DNA from: Pseudomonadota bacterium
Lineage (GTDB): Bacteria; Pseudomonadota; Gammaproteobacteria; Burkholderiales; SG8-39
DNA length: 55,537 nucleotides
Assembly (NCBI GenBank): GCA_021811085.1
Contig: JAJZPQ010000023.1
Coordinates: 1-55,537 of the forward strand
Direction: 5' to 3'
The notes below the pieces were generated by a model. It was given only the letters and a program-made list of their open reading frames with translations. It was not told where the DNA came from and ran no database searches. Each line of letters begins with the position of its first letter. The stretch's first letter is position 1. The position numbers were made by a program, and so were the translations under genes. Positions 7,902 to 17,341 of the stretch are shown here, piece after piece.

Positions 7902-9725
7902 TTACCCCCCGTTTATGTCAACCTGCTTTAGCTTCGCCAGGGCCTTGTTCGCGATTTCCTTGAGCGCCGCCGGCTCCCGCTGCGCCGCTTGCTCCGCTTC
8001 CGTCACGAAATTCTCCAGCCGATCCGGGAACACCGCAGCGGCCCGATCGAGCTGCAGCAGCGCGGCGTCGCGCTCGCCGTTCAAAGCAAGCAGCAGCACC
8101 TGACGGTAGGCCAGTTCCGGCACCGGCATCAGGCGCAGCACGCGCGTGTTCAAAGCGAGCTTGTCCTCGAGATTGATGCGGTCTGCAACGATGATGCCGG
8201 CGTAGGTCATTTCGACGTAGGGCGCGAGCAGCGTGTCGCGATGCAGTTGCAGCAAGCCCTCGTTGCGCGCGACGAGCTCCGCGCGATTCTTCGGCAGTAC
8301 GCGCGGATACATCAGCGATTCCAGGTCGCGATAGGCATGCAGCACGCTGCCCAGCGCGAATCCGCCGGCCGCCACCATCAGCGGGAAAGCAAAGCGCGAC
8401 AAGGCCGACAGGCGCAGGCGCAGGCAGCGCTCGCTGCCCATGCCGAGCAGGATTGCGGCGACGCCCAAAAAATTGGCGTGCCATAAGGGATACTCGAGCA
8501 TGCTGTGCAGGAACAGCACCGCCAACAGGCACAGCAGCCACCACAGCTCCGCAGTCGCGACAAATCGCCGGCGCAGGGCCCATAGCCAGCCGCCGAGCCC
8601 TGCGCATACCAGCGCCGCGCCGGCGAGCCCGGTTTCGGCGAGCAATTGCATCAGCGCGTTGTGCGCGTTTCGATCGTAGTGCGAAATGTGGTAGTAGGAC
8701 AGCTCGGCAGCCTGCTCGAAAAACACGCCGGCGTACTGGCCAAAGCCCACGCCGAGCAGGGGCGCGCGCGACCACATGAGCAGGGCCTGGTGCCACATGT
8801 AAACGCGTATGCCCAGAGCGGAGCCGCCCGCCTGCGGCAGTAGGCCGTGCGCCATGTCCTCGGTGAAGCGGTCAAGCGGCGTGACTGCCGCGTAGGCCGC
8901 GCCCGGCAGCGCCGGCCGGATCGCCAGACCGTAGCGCGACATCGCGAATTGCACCAGCGCGAATAGCGGCAGCAATAAGGCCAGCGCCAGGACCGCGCGC
9001 CGCAGGCGCGGTGTGTCCGCTTTGGCGCGAAACCAGAAACTCAACGCAAGCAAGGCGAACAGATAAAGCCAGGTGGATTTCGAACCCGATAGCGACAGCG
9101 CATACAGGAAAATGCCGGCGCAGGCCGCCGTCGTGGACTGGCTCAGCCGCCCCTTGATGTGCAGATAGACCGCGGAGACCAGCGCCAGCGTGAGGTAATC
9201 GGCGAAATGGTTGTTCTGTCCGAAATTACCGTAGGCGCCGCGCTGTACGGCGCCCAGGCTCGCGACCATGAATCTAAGCGGCGTATCGATGTCGTAGAAC
9301 TGCAGCGCTGCCGCGGCCGCATTGAACAAGCCGCCCAGCACCAGCATCGCCGCGAGCCACAGCGCCAGCTGCTCCATGCCGCAGGATTTGGCCAGCACCC
9401 GCCCCAGCCAGATCAACCATGCCGCCCAGATCACGTAGAGCGCGCCCAGTATCGAAAATTCCGGATAGGCGATGTCCACCCAGATCAGTTGCAGCAGCAG
9501 CAGCGCGGCAAACCCGAGCAGCCACAAGGCGAGCGCCGGGATTTCCACCTCGTCCCAGAAGCGCTTCACCGACATCGGCGCCATCGCGGCCAGGCCGAGC
9601 GCAAGCGCCAGCCACTCCGTATAGAAATTGGTCAGCGGATAGAAATGGTAGGGATTGAGAAAGGGCAGCAGAAACATCAAGCCTGCTAGGACGAGGCTGA
9701 TGCGCGCAGGAATGCGTGGAAGCAA
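7902..9725 (-). CDS. PglL/Wzy-type O-oligosaccharyltransferase (O-antigen ligase family)
   Basis: 607 aa, about 12 membrane helices followed by a soluble C-terminal part from about 450. Family marks: GNFGQNNHFADYL (as in PglL proteins), the Wzy_C segment LLGVGFGQY...NAHNALMQLLAETGLAGA with the catalytic-loop His, and HSMLEYPLWHANFLG, which is typical of the Wzy_C_2 group. These enzymes move lipid-linked glycans onto pilin or other exported proteins in the periplasm, or polymerise or ligate O-antigen. The neighbours on both sides (MSHA pilins downstream, Wzc upstream) fit either pilin O-glycosylation or surface polysaccharide. Pilin glycosylation is my preferred inference. Confidence 0.78.
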   Translation of the reverse strand: MLPRIPARISLVLAGLMFLLPFLNPYHFYPLTNFYTEWLALALGLAAMAPMSVKRFWDEVEIPALALWLLGFAALLLLQLIWVDIAYPEFSILGALYVIWAAWLIWLGRVLAKSCGMEQLALWLAAMLVLGGLFNAAAAALQFYDIDTPLRFMVASLGAVQRGAYGNFGQNNHFADYLTLALVSAVYLHIKGRLSQSTTAACAGIFLYALSLSGSKSTWLYLFALLALSFWFRAKADTPRLRRAVLALALLLPLFALVQFAMSRYGLAIRPALPGAAYAAVTPLDRFTEDMAHGLLPQAGGSALGIRVYMWHQALLMWSRAPLLGVGFGQYAGVFFEQAAELSYYHISHYDRNAHNALMQLLAETGLAGAALVCAGLGGWLWALRRRFVATAELWWLLCLLAVLFLHSMLEYPLWHANFLGVAAILLGMGSERCLRLRLSALSRFAFPLMVAAGGFALGSVLHAYRDLESLMYPRVLPKNRAELVARNEGLLQLHRDTLLAPYVEMTYAGIIVADRINLEDKLALNTRVLRLMPVPELAYRQVLLLALNGERDAALLQLDRAAAVFPDRLENFVTEAEQAAQREPAALKEIANKALAKLKQVDINGG

Positions 9726-9925
9726 AATGAATCCCAGAGTTCGGAAAATCAGGAAGTCTGCGCGCAGCCGCGCGACCGTTCAGAGCTGCGGCCGGCCGTT
9801 CCGGGCTGCGTCCCTGCCTTCCCGGGGTTTCAGAATACTTTGTTTTTCCGCCGGCGGCGTAGCGATTTCGGTTGCGGGCCTGGGTCCCGGCCCCGCGGTC
9901 TGATCGTCCTTCTGCTCGAGGCCGG

Positions 9926-9944
9926 CGGCCTGAATATCAGGCCG
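9926..9944. other. Perfect hairpin in the 300-nt gap between wzc and pglL-like gene
   Basis: CGGCCTGA (9926-9933) and TCAGGCCG (9937-9944) form an 8-bp stem with a 3-nt loop. No T-run follows on the minus strand, so termination would be weak or Rho-assisted. The rest of 9726-10025 shows no gene I can support. Confidence 0.35.
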
Positions 9945-10025
9945 ACGCCTGATCGGCTCCGGAGCGCGCCGCCGCCCGCGCCCGCCATCGGCATCGCGGG
10001 ACTCATGCGTATATTGTGCGCTGCT

Positions 10026-12302
10026 TCAGGCCGCCTTGTTGTCGACCGTTGCCGGCGCGTGCATGCCGCCGGGGACCTCGTTCGTATAGCCGTAGCGGTG
10101 ATAGTAGCGGCCGCCATAACCCCGGTATTCGCCGTAATACTTGTTTGCTCTGTCGACGTCGAGTTGGTTCAGCACTACGCCCAGGCCGACCAGCGCCGGT
10201 TCGGTCACGCGTTTCATTTGGGTCAGGCCATGGCGCGCCAGCGGATACGGCGTGCTGTCGGCTTTCACCACATACAAGACCGATGACGCGTATTGAGACA
10301 GCACCAGCGCGTCGCTGACCAGCTGCAGCGGCGGGCTGTCGATGATGATCACGTCGAACGCCTGCTTCAGCGTCTCCATCACCTCGTCGAAGCGGTGCGA
10401 GGAAATCAATTCGAGCGGATTGAGCGGGACGCGGCCCGACTGCAGCACCCACAGATTCGACCGGTCCGCGGCATAGACGCACTCATCCAGCGGCGCGCTG
10501 CCTGCGACGAGTTCCGACAACCCGGTCCGGTGCTCGTCCCCGCCGAGCACGCGCGCGATCTTCGGCCGCCGCAGATCGCCTTCCACGAGCAGCGTCTTCT
10601 TGATCTGCGAGAACGCGAACGCCAGATTGCAGGCGACCGTGGTCTTGCCCTCCTCCGGCAGAGAAGAAGTCAGAAGCACGACCTTTTGCGGCGAATCTAT
10701 GCCCGAGAGCAGCAAGTCACTGCGAATGCTGCGTATGCCCTCCGCAAACGGCCCGCGATTCTCGTCCATGAACAATCGCTCGATCGGCACGCCCAGCTTC
10801 GGCCGCATGCGCGGCAGGATGCCGACCGCCTTGACCTCGAGCTTGGACTCCACCTCGTGGCTGGTCTTCACCGTGATGTCGAGTTGCTCCAGCAGCAGCG
10901 CGATGGACACCGCGATCGCGAGCGCCACGAGCATGGCAATGCCGACGATCTTGCGCTTGTCGGGGCCGTACGGGCCCGCGGGCTTGAGCGCCGGATCGAT
11001 CACGCGCGCAATCGCCGAGGGCACGTCGCCGGTGTTGGTTTCCTTGGCGCGCTGCGTGAACAGATCATACAGCTGGCGGTTGGAGGCCACATCGCGCTCG
11101 AGATTGGCCAGCGTGAATTCCTTGCGATTGTATTCCTGGCTTTCCACCTTCGCCCGCGCCAGCGCGCGATCGAGCGAAGCTTCATTCGCCTTGGAGACTT
11201 CATAATCCTTGACGACGGTGTCGACTACGGTGGCGACCTGGCGCCGCACGTTCTCCTGCACCGCCTTGAGGTCCGATTGCGCAGCGACCATTTTCGGGTG
11301 CTCGGGCCCGTAACGCTTGGACGCTTCGCTCACCCGTCTCTCGGCCTCGGCCTCGGCCTCCTTGAATCGCGCCATGACCGGGTTATTCTGCACCACAGGC
11401 AGGGATTCCAGCGCCACGGTCGACGTCCCCTGGCGCGCAAGGTTGACCTGGTTGTAGAGTGCCTCGGCATCGAGGCGCTTCTTGCGCGCAGCATCCAGCG
11501 CCGACTCCAGTTCTTCGAGCTGCCGGATCGCCCCGGAAACCGAGACGCCTTTCGCGACGACGATTTTTTCCTTCTCGCGGAAATCCTGCAGCGCGCGCTC
11601 GGACTCGTCCAGCTTGCGCTTCAATTCCTGCGCCTGGTCTTTCAGAAACATCATCGATCGCCGCGTCGCGTCGCCACGCGACTCCAGATCCGACACGATG
11701 TAAATCATCGCCAGGGTGTTCGGCACGCGCTCGGCCAGTACCGGATCGTGCGAATCGAAATTCAGCTTGACCAGCTGCGTGTTCTTCACCGGCTGCAGGC
11801 TGATATGCGCCATCACCTGCGCTACCACGCTTTCCTCGATCGCCTCGTCGCTGAGCGCCTTGCCCGGGGCCGCAGGGAGGAATTGCGCCGGGACCCAGTC
11901 CGCATACCAGGGTTTGGACTGCTGGCGCGGATCGTATTCCGGGTTCTTGGTCAGCTGCATCGTGCGCACCAGCCTTTCGGCGAGGTCGCGCGACTTGATG
12001 ATTTCGAATTGCGTCAGGAAATAATCGCGGGTCGTGCCGTTGTAGGCCTCGTACAGATCCTGCGTCGAGATGACCTTGGGCTTGCCCATTTCGAGCATCA
12101 GGGTCGCGGTCGAGCGATAGATCGGCCGCAGAGTCGAGGCATACATCGCAGCCAGCATACCGACGGCGATGACCACCATGAGAATGCCCCACTTGTACCG
12201 GTTGAGCGTGCGCAAATAACGCACGATATCCGGCTGCGCCGGTTCGCCCTGTATCGGCGTGAAAGCAGGCTGCTGCAACTCGCGGCTGGATACCCTATTC
12301 AT
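10026..12302 (-). CDS. Wzc/GumC-type polysaccharide co-polymerase with tyrosine-kinase domain
   Basis: 758 aa from ATG 12302 (a TTG 12 nt upstream is possible). It has a Wzz domain with a first membrane helix near 40-60, a long periplasmic coiled coil (about 200-420) and a second helix near 450-470. The cytoplasmic BY-kinase follows: Walker A SLPEEGKTTVACNLA, Walker A' LLVEGDLRRP, Walker B DVIIIDSPPLQLV. The C-terminus is a Tyr-rich cluster (YYGEYRGYGGRYYHRYGY) used for autophosphorylation. It controls chain length and export of an exopolysaccharide or capsule through the inner membrane. No wza, wzb or glycosyltransferase gene is in view, so the partner locus is elsewhere. Confidence 0.9.
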   Translation of the reverse strand: MNRVSSRELQQPAFTPIQGEPAQPDIVRYLRTLNRYKWGILMVVIAVGMLAAMYASTLRPIYRSTATLMLEMGKPKVISTQDLYEAYNGTTRDYFLTQFEIIKSRDLAERLVRTMQLTKNPEYDPRQQSKPWYADWVPAQFLPAAPGKALSDEAIEESVVAQVMAHISLQPVKNTQLVKLNFDSHDPVLAERVPNTLAMIYIVSDLESRGDATRRSMMFLKDQAQELKRKLDESERALQDFREKEKIVVAKGVSVSGAIRQLEELESALDAARKKRLDAEALYNQVNLARQGTSTVALESLPVVQNNPVMARFKEAEAEAERRVSEASKRYGPEHPKMVAAQSDLKAVQENVRRQVATVVDTVVKDYEVSKANEASLDRALARAKVESQEYNRKEFTLANLERDVASNRQLYDLFTQRAKETNTGDVPSAIARVIDPALKPAGPYGPDKRKIVGIAMLVALAIAVSIALLLEQLDITVKTSHEVESKLEVKAVGILPRMRPKLGVPIERLFMDENRGPFAEGIRSIRSDLLLSGIDSPQKVVLLTSSLPEEGKTTVACNLAFAFSQIKKTLLVEGDLRRPKIARVLGGDEHRTGLSELVAGSAPLDECVYAADRSNLWVLQSGRVPLNPLELISSHRFDEVMETLKQAFDVIIIDSPPLQLVSDALVLSQYASSVLYVVKADSTPYPLARHGLTQMKRVTEPALVGLGVVLNQLDVDRANKYYGEYRGYGGRYYHRYGYTNEVPGGMHAPATVDNKAA

Positions 12303-12740
12303 CAAATTTGACAATATTCGCGGGTGTTCATGTGAGGGAGACGGATGCAGGCGCTACGCGACTGGGGCGCAGCCCTGTTTCTTATACTCATAAACAAGCG
12401 ATCAATTACGGTCTCCGGTCAGCCCACGTCCTGAGGTTTCCAATCTACATTAATCCCCAGTAGTTACAAGACCATGCGGCATTCATTTCACAAAGTTTTA
12501 CAGATGAGGAATCGGTTCGAATCCAGTGTCGAATGCTTGCCTCCGCGCCGGCGCAAGCAGATGCAACAGCATCGGCACATATGCGCGCCTGATCCAAACG
12601 GCATAACCCTACTGAGGGACTTCCAGCACTGCTGATTTCGAACCAGTCCGCAAGGTAAGTAACTGAGTCCGCCCCGGTCAGCGCGAGGCTGGACTATGCC
12701 CTGCAGACGGAGATTCATCCGTTCGGCGGCCCAGCGCGAA
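12303..12740. other. Non-coding interval between wzc and the NUDIX gene
   Basis: About 440 nt, less GC-rich than its surroundings. A 76-codon minus-strand frame (12488-12718) has no recognisable domain and Cys-rich low-complexity content, so I do not call it. It should hold the divergent wzc promoter; none could be fixed by eye. Confidence 0.4.
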
Positions 12741-12770
12741 CTGTCGGCTGCGAGCGGCGGCTGGTATCAT
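12741..12770 (+). promoter_or_regulatory. Candidate extended -10 promoter of the NUDIX gene
   Basis: CTGTCG (12741-12746), 18 nt, then TATCAT (12765-12770) preceded by TGG, i.e. an extended -10. It would give a leader of about 37 nt to the ATG at 12814. Confidence 0.4.
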
Positions 12771-12813
12771 AGTGCGCATCCTTCAGCCTCCCGGTTTTCC
12801 GGCGACCACCTCG

Positions 12814-13350
12814 ATGAAATTCTGCCCCGACTGCGGCGCCAGCGTCACGCTTAAGCTACCCGCGGGCGACAGCTTTCCGCGCCACGTATGCGACGCCTGC
12901 GGCACGATCCATTACTCCAACCCGAAAATGGTGATCGGCTGCATCCCCGAATGGGAGGACAGGATTCTGCTGTGCAAGCGCGCGATCGAACCGCGTCGCG
13001 GCTACTGGACACCGCCGGCCGGCTTCATGGAAGACGGCGAGACTACGGCCGAGGCGGCGCTGCGCGAAACGCTGGAGGAAGCCAAGGCACGCGTCGAGAT
13101 CGGCGACCTGTTCACCATGCTGTCGGTGCCCCAGGTCAACCAGGTGCATATCTTCTACCGCGCGCGGCTACTCGATCTGGAGTTTGCGCCCGGTGTGGAA
13201 AGCCTGGAGGTGGCGCTATTCGACGAGGCGCAGATTCCATGGAAAGAAATCGCTTTTCGCACCATCTCGACCACGCTCAGGCATTATTTCGAGGACCGCA
13301 AACAGGGGCGCTATGGCTGCCACTCGGGCGCCGTATTGCCCCTGAAATAG
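12814..13350 (+). CDS. Zinc-ribbon NUDIX hydrolase
   Basis: 178 aa from ATG 12814 (MKFCPDCGA); a GTG at 12772 would add 14 residues but directly abuts the -10 box. The N-terminal zinc ribbon has CPDCG and CDACG pairs. The NUDIX box is seen as GFMEDGETTAEAALRETLEEA, with the RExxxEE metal ligands present; the usual Gly after EEx is Lys here. Family members hydrolyse nucleoside diphosphate derivatives such as NADH, ADP-ribose or ADP-glucose; the substrate cannot be read from sequence. It converges on amtB with 20 nt between stops. Confidence 0.82.
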   Translation: MKFCPDCGASVTLKLPAGDSFPRHVCDACGTIHYSNPKMVIGCIPEWEDRILLCKRAIEPRRGYWTPPAGFMEDGETTAEAALRETLEEAKARVEIGDLFTMLSVPQVNQVHIFYRARLLDLEFAPGVESLEVALFDEAQIPWKEIAFRTISTTLRHYFEDRKQGRYGCHSGAVLPLK

Positions 13351-13370
13351 GCGGACGCGAAGTCGCCGAG

Positions 13371-14564
13371 TCAAATCTCCGGCGTCGCGTTGATCTTGTG
13401 TATCGAAAGATCGGCGCCGTTGAATTCTTCCTCCGCACCGAGGCGCAGACCGACTGCAGCCTTGAGTGCGCCATAGACCAGGCCGCCGCCTATCAGCGCG
13501 ACCGCGATGCCCATCGTCGTTCCGATCAGTTGCGCCATGAAACTGACGCCGCCCATGCCGCCCAGCGCCTTCGCGCCGAAAATGCCCGCGGCAATACCGC
13601 CCCAGGCACCGCACAAGCCGTGCAGCGGCCAGACGCCGAGCACGTCGTCGATCTTCCAGCGGTTCTGCGTCAGGGTGAACATGTTGACGAAAATGAAGCC
13701 CGCCACGACCCCCACAATGAGCGCGCCGATCGGGTGCATCACGTCGGATCCGGCGCACACCGCGACCAGCCCGGCGAGCGGGCCGTTGTGCACGAAGCCC
13801 GGGTCGTTGCGGCCGGCCGCCAGCGCCGCCAGCGTGCCTCCGGCCATCGCCATAAGCGAGTTGAGCGCGACCAAGCCGCTCACCTTGTCCAGGGTCTGCG
13901 CCGACATGACGTTGAAACCGAACCAGCCGACCGACAGGATCCAGGCTCCCAATGCGAGAAACGGAATGCTCGAGGGCGGATGCGCCGTCATGCCTTTGCC
14001 GTCCTTGCTGTAGCGGCCGCTGCGCGCGCCGAGCAGCAGCACCGCAACCAGCCCGATCCAGCCGCCCACCGCATGCACCACCACCGAGCCGGCGAAATCA
14101 TGGAACTCCGCGCCGAACGCGCCCTTGATCCAGGCCTGAATGCCGAAGTGCTGGTTCCACGCGATGCCTTCGAAAAACGGGTAGACGAAACCCACCAGCA
14201 GAAAAGTGGCCGCGAGCTGCGGATAGAAACGCGCGCGCTCGGCAATGCCGCCCGAAACGATCGCCGGAACCGCACCGGCGAAGGTCAGCAGGAAAAAGAA
14301 TTTCACCAGTTCGTAGCCGTTCTTCTGCGCCAGAAATTCGGCGCCGTTGAAAAAGTGCACGCCGTAGGCGATGCCGTAGCCGATGAAAAAATAGGCGACC
14401 GTGGACACGCAAAAATCGCTCAGGATCTTGACCAGCGCATTGACCTGGTTCTTCCAGCGCACCGTCCCGAGCTCGAGAAACGCGAAGCCCGAGTGCATGG
14501 CGAGCACCATGATCCCGCCGAGCAGGATGAATAACACGTCCCCGCCAGATTTCACACCTTCCAC
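13371..14564 (-). CDS. amtB: AmtB-type ammonium channel
   Basis: 397 aa from GTG 14564, chosen because TAGGGGAGGA (complement of 14571-14580) lies 6 nt upstream; the frame opens 39 nt further up. Eleven membrane helices are expected. Conserved points: DFAGSVVVHAVGG, holding the recruitment Asp and first pore His, and VWPLHGLCGAWGG, holding the second pore His of the twin-His pair. There is no cleavable signal peptide. It conducts ammonium/ammonia across the inner membrane. No glnK is adjacent, which is unusual, so PII control must come from elsewhere. Confidence 0.88.
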   Translation of the reverse strand: MEGVKSGGDVLFILLGGIMVLAMHSGFAFLELGTVRWKNQVNALVKILSDFCVSTVAYFFIGYGIAYGVHFFNGAEFLAQKNGYELVKFFFLLTFAGAVPAIVSGGIAERARFYPQLAATFLLVGFVYPFFEGIAWNQHFGIQAWIKGAFGAEFHDFAGSVVVHAVGGWIGLVAVLLLGARSGRYSKDGKGMTAHPPSSIPFLALGAWILSVGWFGFNVMSAQTLDKVSGLVALNSLMAMAGGTLAALAAGRNDPGFVHNGPLAGLVAVCAGSDVMHPIGALIVGVVAGFIFVNMFTLTQNRWKIDDVLGVWPLHGLCGAWGGIAAGIFGAKALGGMGGVSFMAQLIGTTMGIAVALIGGGLVYGALKAAVGLRLGAEEEFNGADLSIHKINATPEI

Positions 14565-14770
14565 AGTAAATCCTCCCCTAGAAAATTTATAATGCAGAGG
14601 CAATTTCCGTACCCAATTGTTGTGGTACCGGCTATCCTTGATTTCATGGCATAAAACAGTGCACGTCCAGCTCCGCTATGCCCGCAAATGGTGCGCCACC
14701 GACAAATCATGCACCCAAATGGTGCCAATGCACCACCGCTTGCACACCAGATGAGCACTGGGCTTCTGCG

Positions 14771-15499
14771 ATGATTCCCTGGCTCGGACGCGATGATCCG
14801 TTTCCACCGCTCGACAGCGCGCTGAAGCATCCCAACGGCCTGCTCGCCGCGGGAGCGGACCTGTCGCCGCAGCGCCTGCTCTCGGCCTACCGTCAAGGCA
14901 TATTCCCGTGGTATTCCGCGGGCGAACCGATCCTGTGGTGGAGCCCCGATCCGCGCATGGTGCTGATTCCGTCCGAACTGAAAATTTCGCGCTCGCTGGC
15001 GAAAACCCTGCGCAACCGCGAGCATGAGATTCGCTTCGACAGCGCGTTCGGCGCCGTGCTGCAGGGCTGCGCCAGCCGCGGCGCCGCCGCGGCCGAGCCG
15101 GACGCGGCGGCAAGCGGCACCTGGATCACCGACGACATGCGCGCCGCCTATCTGCGCCTGCACCAACTCGGCTACGCGCACTGTGCGGAAACCTGGATCG
15201 ACGGCGAACTGGCGGGCGGCCTGTACGGCGTGGCCATCGGCCGCATGTTCTACGGCGAATCGATGTTCACGCGCGTGCGCGACGCCTCCAAGATGGCGAT
15301 GGTGCACCTGGTGCGTCGGCTGCAACGCCACGGCTACGGCATGATCGATTGCCAGATGCACACCGCGCATCTCGCGAGCCTGGGTGCGCGCGCCATCCCG
15401 CGCCGGGAATTTTCACGGCGGCTGCAGGAATTGGTAGACTATGCTGCAACACCGGCCAAATGGGATTCGCCCGAAACCGATAGCGATGTCGCTGCTTAA
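14771..15499 (+). CDS. aat: Leucyl/phenylalanyl-tRNA--protein transferase
   Basis: 242 aa from ATG 14771 ([15 protein letters not shown]); the upstream 31 codons of open frame lack family similarity. Characteristic stretches are [38 protein letters not shown], YCxLH-like [17 protein letters not shown], and [18 protein letters not shown]. It attaches Leu or Phe to N-terminal Arg/Lys, creating bacterial N-degrons for ClpS-ClpAP in the cytosol. It overlaps bpt by 14 nt, so the two N-end-rule transferases share one transcript. Confidence 0.95.
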   Translation: MIPWLGRDDPFPPLDSALKHPNGLLAAGADLSPQRLLSAYRQGIFPWYSAGEPILWWSPDPRMVLIPSELKISRSLAKTLRNREHEIRFDSAFGAVLQGCASRGAAAAEPDAAASGTWITDDMRAAYLRLHQLGYAHCAETWIDGELAGGLYGVAIGRMFYGESMFTRVRDASKMAMVHLVRRLQRHGYGMIDCQMHTAHLASLGARAIPRREFSRRLQELVDYAATPAKWDSPETDSDVAA

Positions 15500-16223
15500 C
15501 GATCTGCCGCATGCCGTACTGCAGTTTTACGTCACTGCACCCTATCCCTGCAGCTATCTGCCGGAGAAGCTCGCGCGCTCGCAGGTCGCCACGCCCAGCC
15601 ATCTGATTTCGAACGAGGTGTACGGCGAGCTGGTGCGGGCCGGTTTTCGCCGCAGCGGCATTTTTACCTACCGCCCCTACTGCGACGCCTGCCGCGCCTG
15701 CATACCGGTGCGCATCCCGGTGGCGCAGTTCGAGGCGACGCGCGCGCAGCGCCGTGCAGGCAAGCGCCACGCCGCGCTCGACACGTCTTCGCAAAGCCTG
15801 CGTTTTCGCAACGAACACTATGCGCTCTACCTGCGCTACCAGGCCTACCGCCATTCCGGCGGCGGCATGGACCAGGACAGCCGCGACCAGTATTCGCACT
15901 TCCTGCTGCAAAGCCGCGTCAACACGCGCCTGATCGACTTCCGCGAGAACACCAAGCTGGTGATGGTGTCCATCGTCGACGTCCTCGGCGACGGCGTGTC
16001 TTCGGTGTACACCTTCTTCGAGCCGGGCGTCGCCGCGGCCAGCTTCGGCACCTACAACATCCTGTGGCAAATCGAACAATGCCGCAGCCTAGGCCTGCCC
16101 TACCTGTATCTCGGTTATTGGATCAAGAACAGCCGCAAAATGGCTTACAAGGCCAAGTTCCGTCCGATCGAGGGCCTCATCGACGGCGAGTGGCGCCTTC
16201 TCGACGACGCAGACCTCGAATAG
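15486..16223 (+). CDS. bpt: Aspartate/glutamate leucyltransferase (Bpt/ATE family)
   Basis: 245 aa from ATG 15486 ([15 protein letters not shown]). The N-terminal ATE motif includes [15 protein letters not shown] and the Cys cluster [13 protein letters not shown]; the C-terminal part has [10 protein letters not shown] and [24 protein letters not shown], standard for Bpt. It transfers Leu from leucyl-tRNA to N-terminal Asp or Glu, feeding the same ClpS pathway as Aat. The overlap with aat indicates coupled translation. Confidence 0.95.
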   Translation: MSLLNDLPHAVLQFYVTAPYPCSYLPEKLARSQVATPSHLISNEVYGELVRAGFRRSGIFTYRPYCDACRACIPVRIPVAQFEATRAQRRAGKRHAALDTSSQSLRFRNEHYALYLRYQAYRHSGGGMDQDSRDQYSHFLLQSRVNTRLIDFRENTKLVMVSIVDVLGDGVSSVYTFFEPGVAAASFGTYNILWQIEQCRSLGLPYLYLGYWIKNSRKMAYKAKFRPIEGLIDGEWRLLDDADLE

Positions 16224-16254
16224 CCGCAGCCTGCGGGTGTCGCCCGCCTGAACC

Positions 16255-16286
16255 AGTCCGCGGCAAATTGAATTTTGCTGCGGACT
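16255..16286 (+). other. Long hairpin between bpt and pyrD
   Basis: AGTCCGCGGCAAA (16255-16267) pairs with TTTGCTGCGGACT (16274-16286), 13 bp including one G-U, loop 6 nt. It lies upstream of the pyrD -10 box. There is no T-run after it, so it may slow read-through from aat-bpt or be a regulatory inverted repeat. Confidence 0.45.
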
Positions 16287-16303
16287 CCAGCTACTACTCA
16301 CGG

Positions 16304-16309
16304 TAAAAT
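16304..16309 (+). promoter_or_regulatory. Candidate -10 box of pyrD (leaderless start)
   Basis: TAAAAT ends 6 nt before the pyrD ATG, and no Shine-Dalgarno is visible between. The -35 is poor. If used, transcription would begin at or next to the ATG. Confidence 0.35.
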
Positions 16310-16315
16310 CACGCC

Positions 16316-17341
16316 ATGCTGTATTCGCTGGCACGTCCCCTACTCTTTCGCATGGACGCCGAGGCCGCGCACGAGCTTGCGCTGGCCTCGCTCAAGCTGA
16401 TCGAACGCGGCGGCATGGCCCCGCTGCTCGCGGGCGCCGCGCCGGCGCAGCGCGTCAAACTCATGGGCCTGGAATTTCCGAACGCGCTGGGCCTCGCCGC
16501 CGGCCTGGACAAGAACGGCGAATACATCGACGCGCTCGCCGCGCTGGGCTTCGGCTTCATCGAAATCGGCACCGTCACGCCGCGGCCGCAGCCAGGCAAT
16601 CCGAAGCCGCGCCTGTTCCGCCTGCCCGAGGCGCGGGCGCTGATCAACCGCATGGGCTTCAACAACCACGGCGTCGAGCGCCTGATCGCGAACGTGCGGC
16701 GCGCGCGCTATCGCGGCGTGCTCGGCATCAATATCGGCAAGAATTTCGATACGCCGATCGAACGCGCCGCCGACGATTACGAACTGTGCCTGGCCAAGGT
16801 GTATGCGCACGCGAGCTATGTGACGGTCAACGTGTCTTCGCCCAATACCAGGAACCTGCGCCAGCTGCAGGGCGCGGATGAACTGGGCGCGCTCGCCGGC
16901 AAACTGAAGACCGAGCAGCTGCGCCTGGCGGACGAGCACGGGCGCTACGTGCCGCTGCTGCTCAAGATCGCACCCGATCTGGACGACGCCGAGCTCGACG
17001 CCATCGCCAAGTGCCTGCTCAAGCACCGGCTGGACGGCGTCATCGCGACCAATACCACGGTTGCGCGTGCAGGCGTAAGCGGCCTGCCCCATGCAGGCGA
17101 AGCGGGCGGGCTGTCGGGTGCGCCGCTGCGCGATGCGTCGACCGCGCTGATCCGCAAGCTTGCGCGCCTGCTCGATGGCCGTATCCCCATCATCGGCGTC
17201 GGCGGCGTGATGGACGCGGCCGATGCGCGCGCCAAACTCGCCGCCGGCGCCAGCCTGGTGCAGATTTACACCGGCTTCATTTACCGCGGTCCGCAATTGA
17301 TAGGCGAAATCCTGCGCGGCCTGCCGCCCGCCGCGCCATGA
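16316..17341 (+). CDS. pyrD: Dihydroorotate dehydrogenase (quinone), class 2
   Basis: 341 aa, normal length for class 2. It has the N-terminal amphipathic membrane segment ([23 protein letters not shown]) that reaches the quinone pool, the FMN barrel, [24 protein letters not shown] and [14 protein letters not shown], which contains the catalytic Ser of class 2. It oxidises dihydroorotate to orotate in pyrimidine synthesis. Its stop overlaps the start of the RnfB-like gene (ATGA), making it the first gene of pyrD-rnfB-nth-DUF1841. Confidence 0.95.
   Translation: MLYSLARPLLFRMDAEAAHELALASLKLIERGGMAPLLAGAAPAQRVKLMGLEFPNALGLAAGLDKNGEYIDALAALGFGFIEIGTVTPRPQPGNPKPRLFRLPEARALINRMGFNNHGVERLIANVRRARYRGVLGINIGKNFDTPIERAADDYELCLAKVYAHASYVTVNVSSPNTRNLRQLQGADELGALAGKLKTEQLRLADEHGRYVPLLLKIAPDLDDAELDAIAKCLLKHRLDGVIATNTTVARAGVSGLPHAGEAGGLSGAPLRDASTALIRKLARLLDGRIPIIGVGGVMDAADARAKLAAGASLVQIYTGFIYRGPQLIGEILRGLPPAAP

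Noticed and set aside
9840-10286. 148-codon plus-strand ORF between pglL-like and wzc
   Set aside because: Mostly antisense to the wzc end, with low-complexity Arg/Ala/Pro content.
12500-12535. T-arm-like GGTTCGAATCC suggesting a tRNA gene
   Set aside because: The flanking bases do not pair as a T-stem and no acceptor stem, anticodon arm or CCA fits around it.
12488-12718. 76-codon minus-strand ORF between wzc and the NUDIX gene
   Set aside because: Cys- and Arg-rich with no family pattern, no ribosome binding site.
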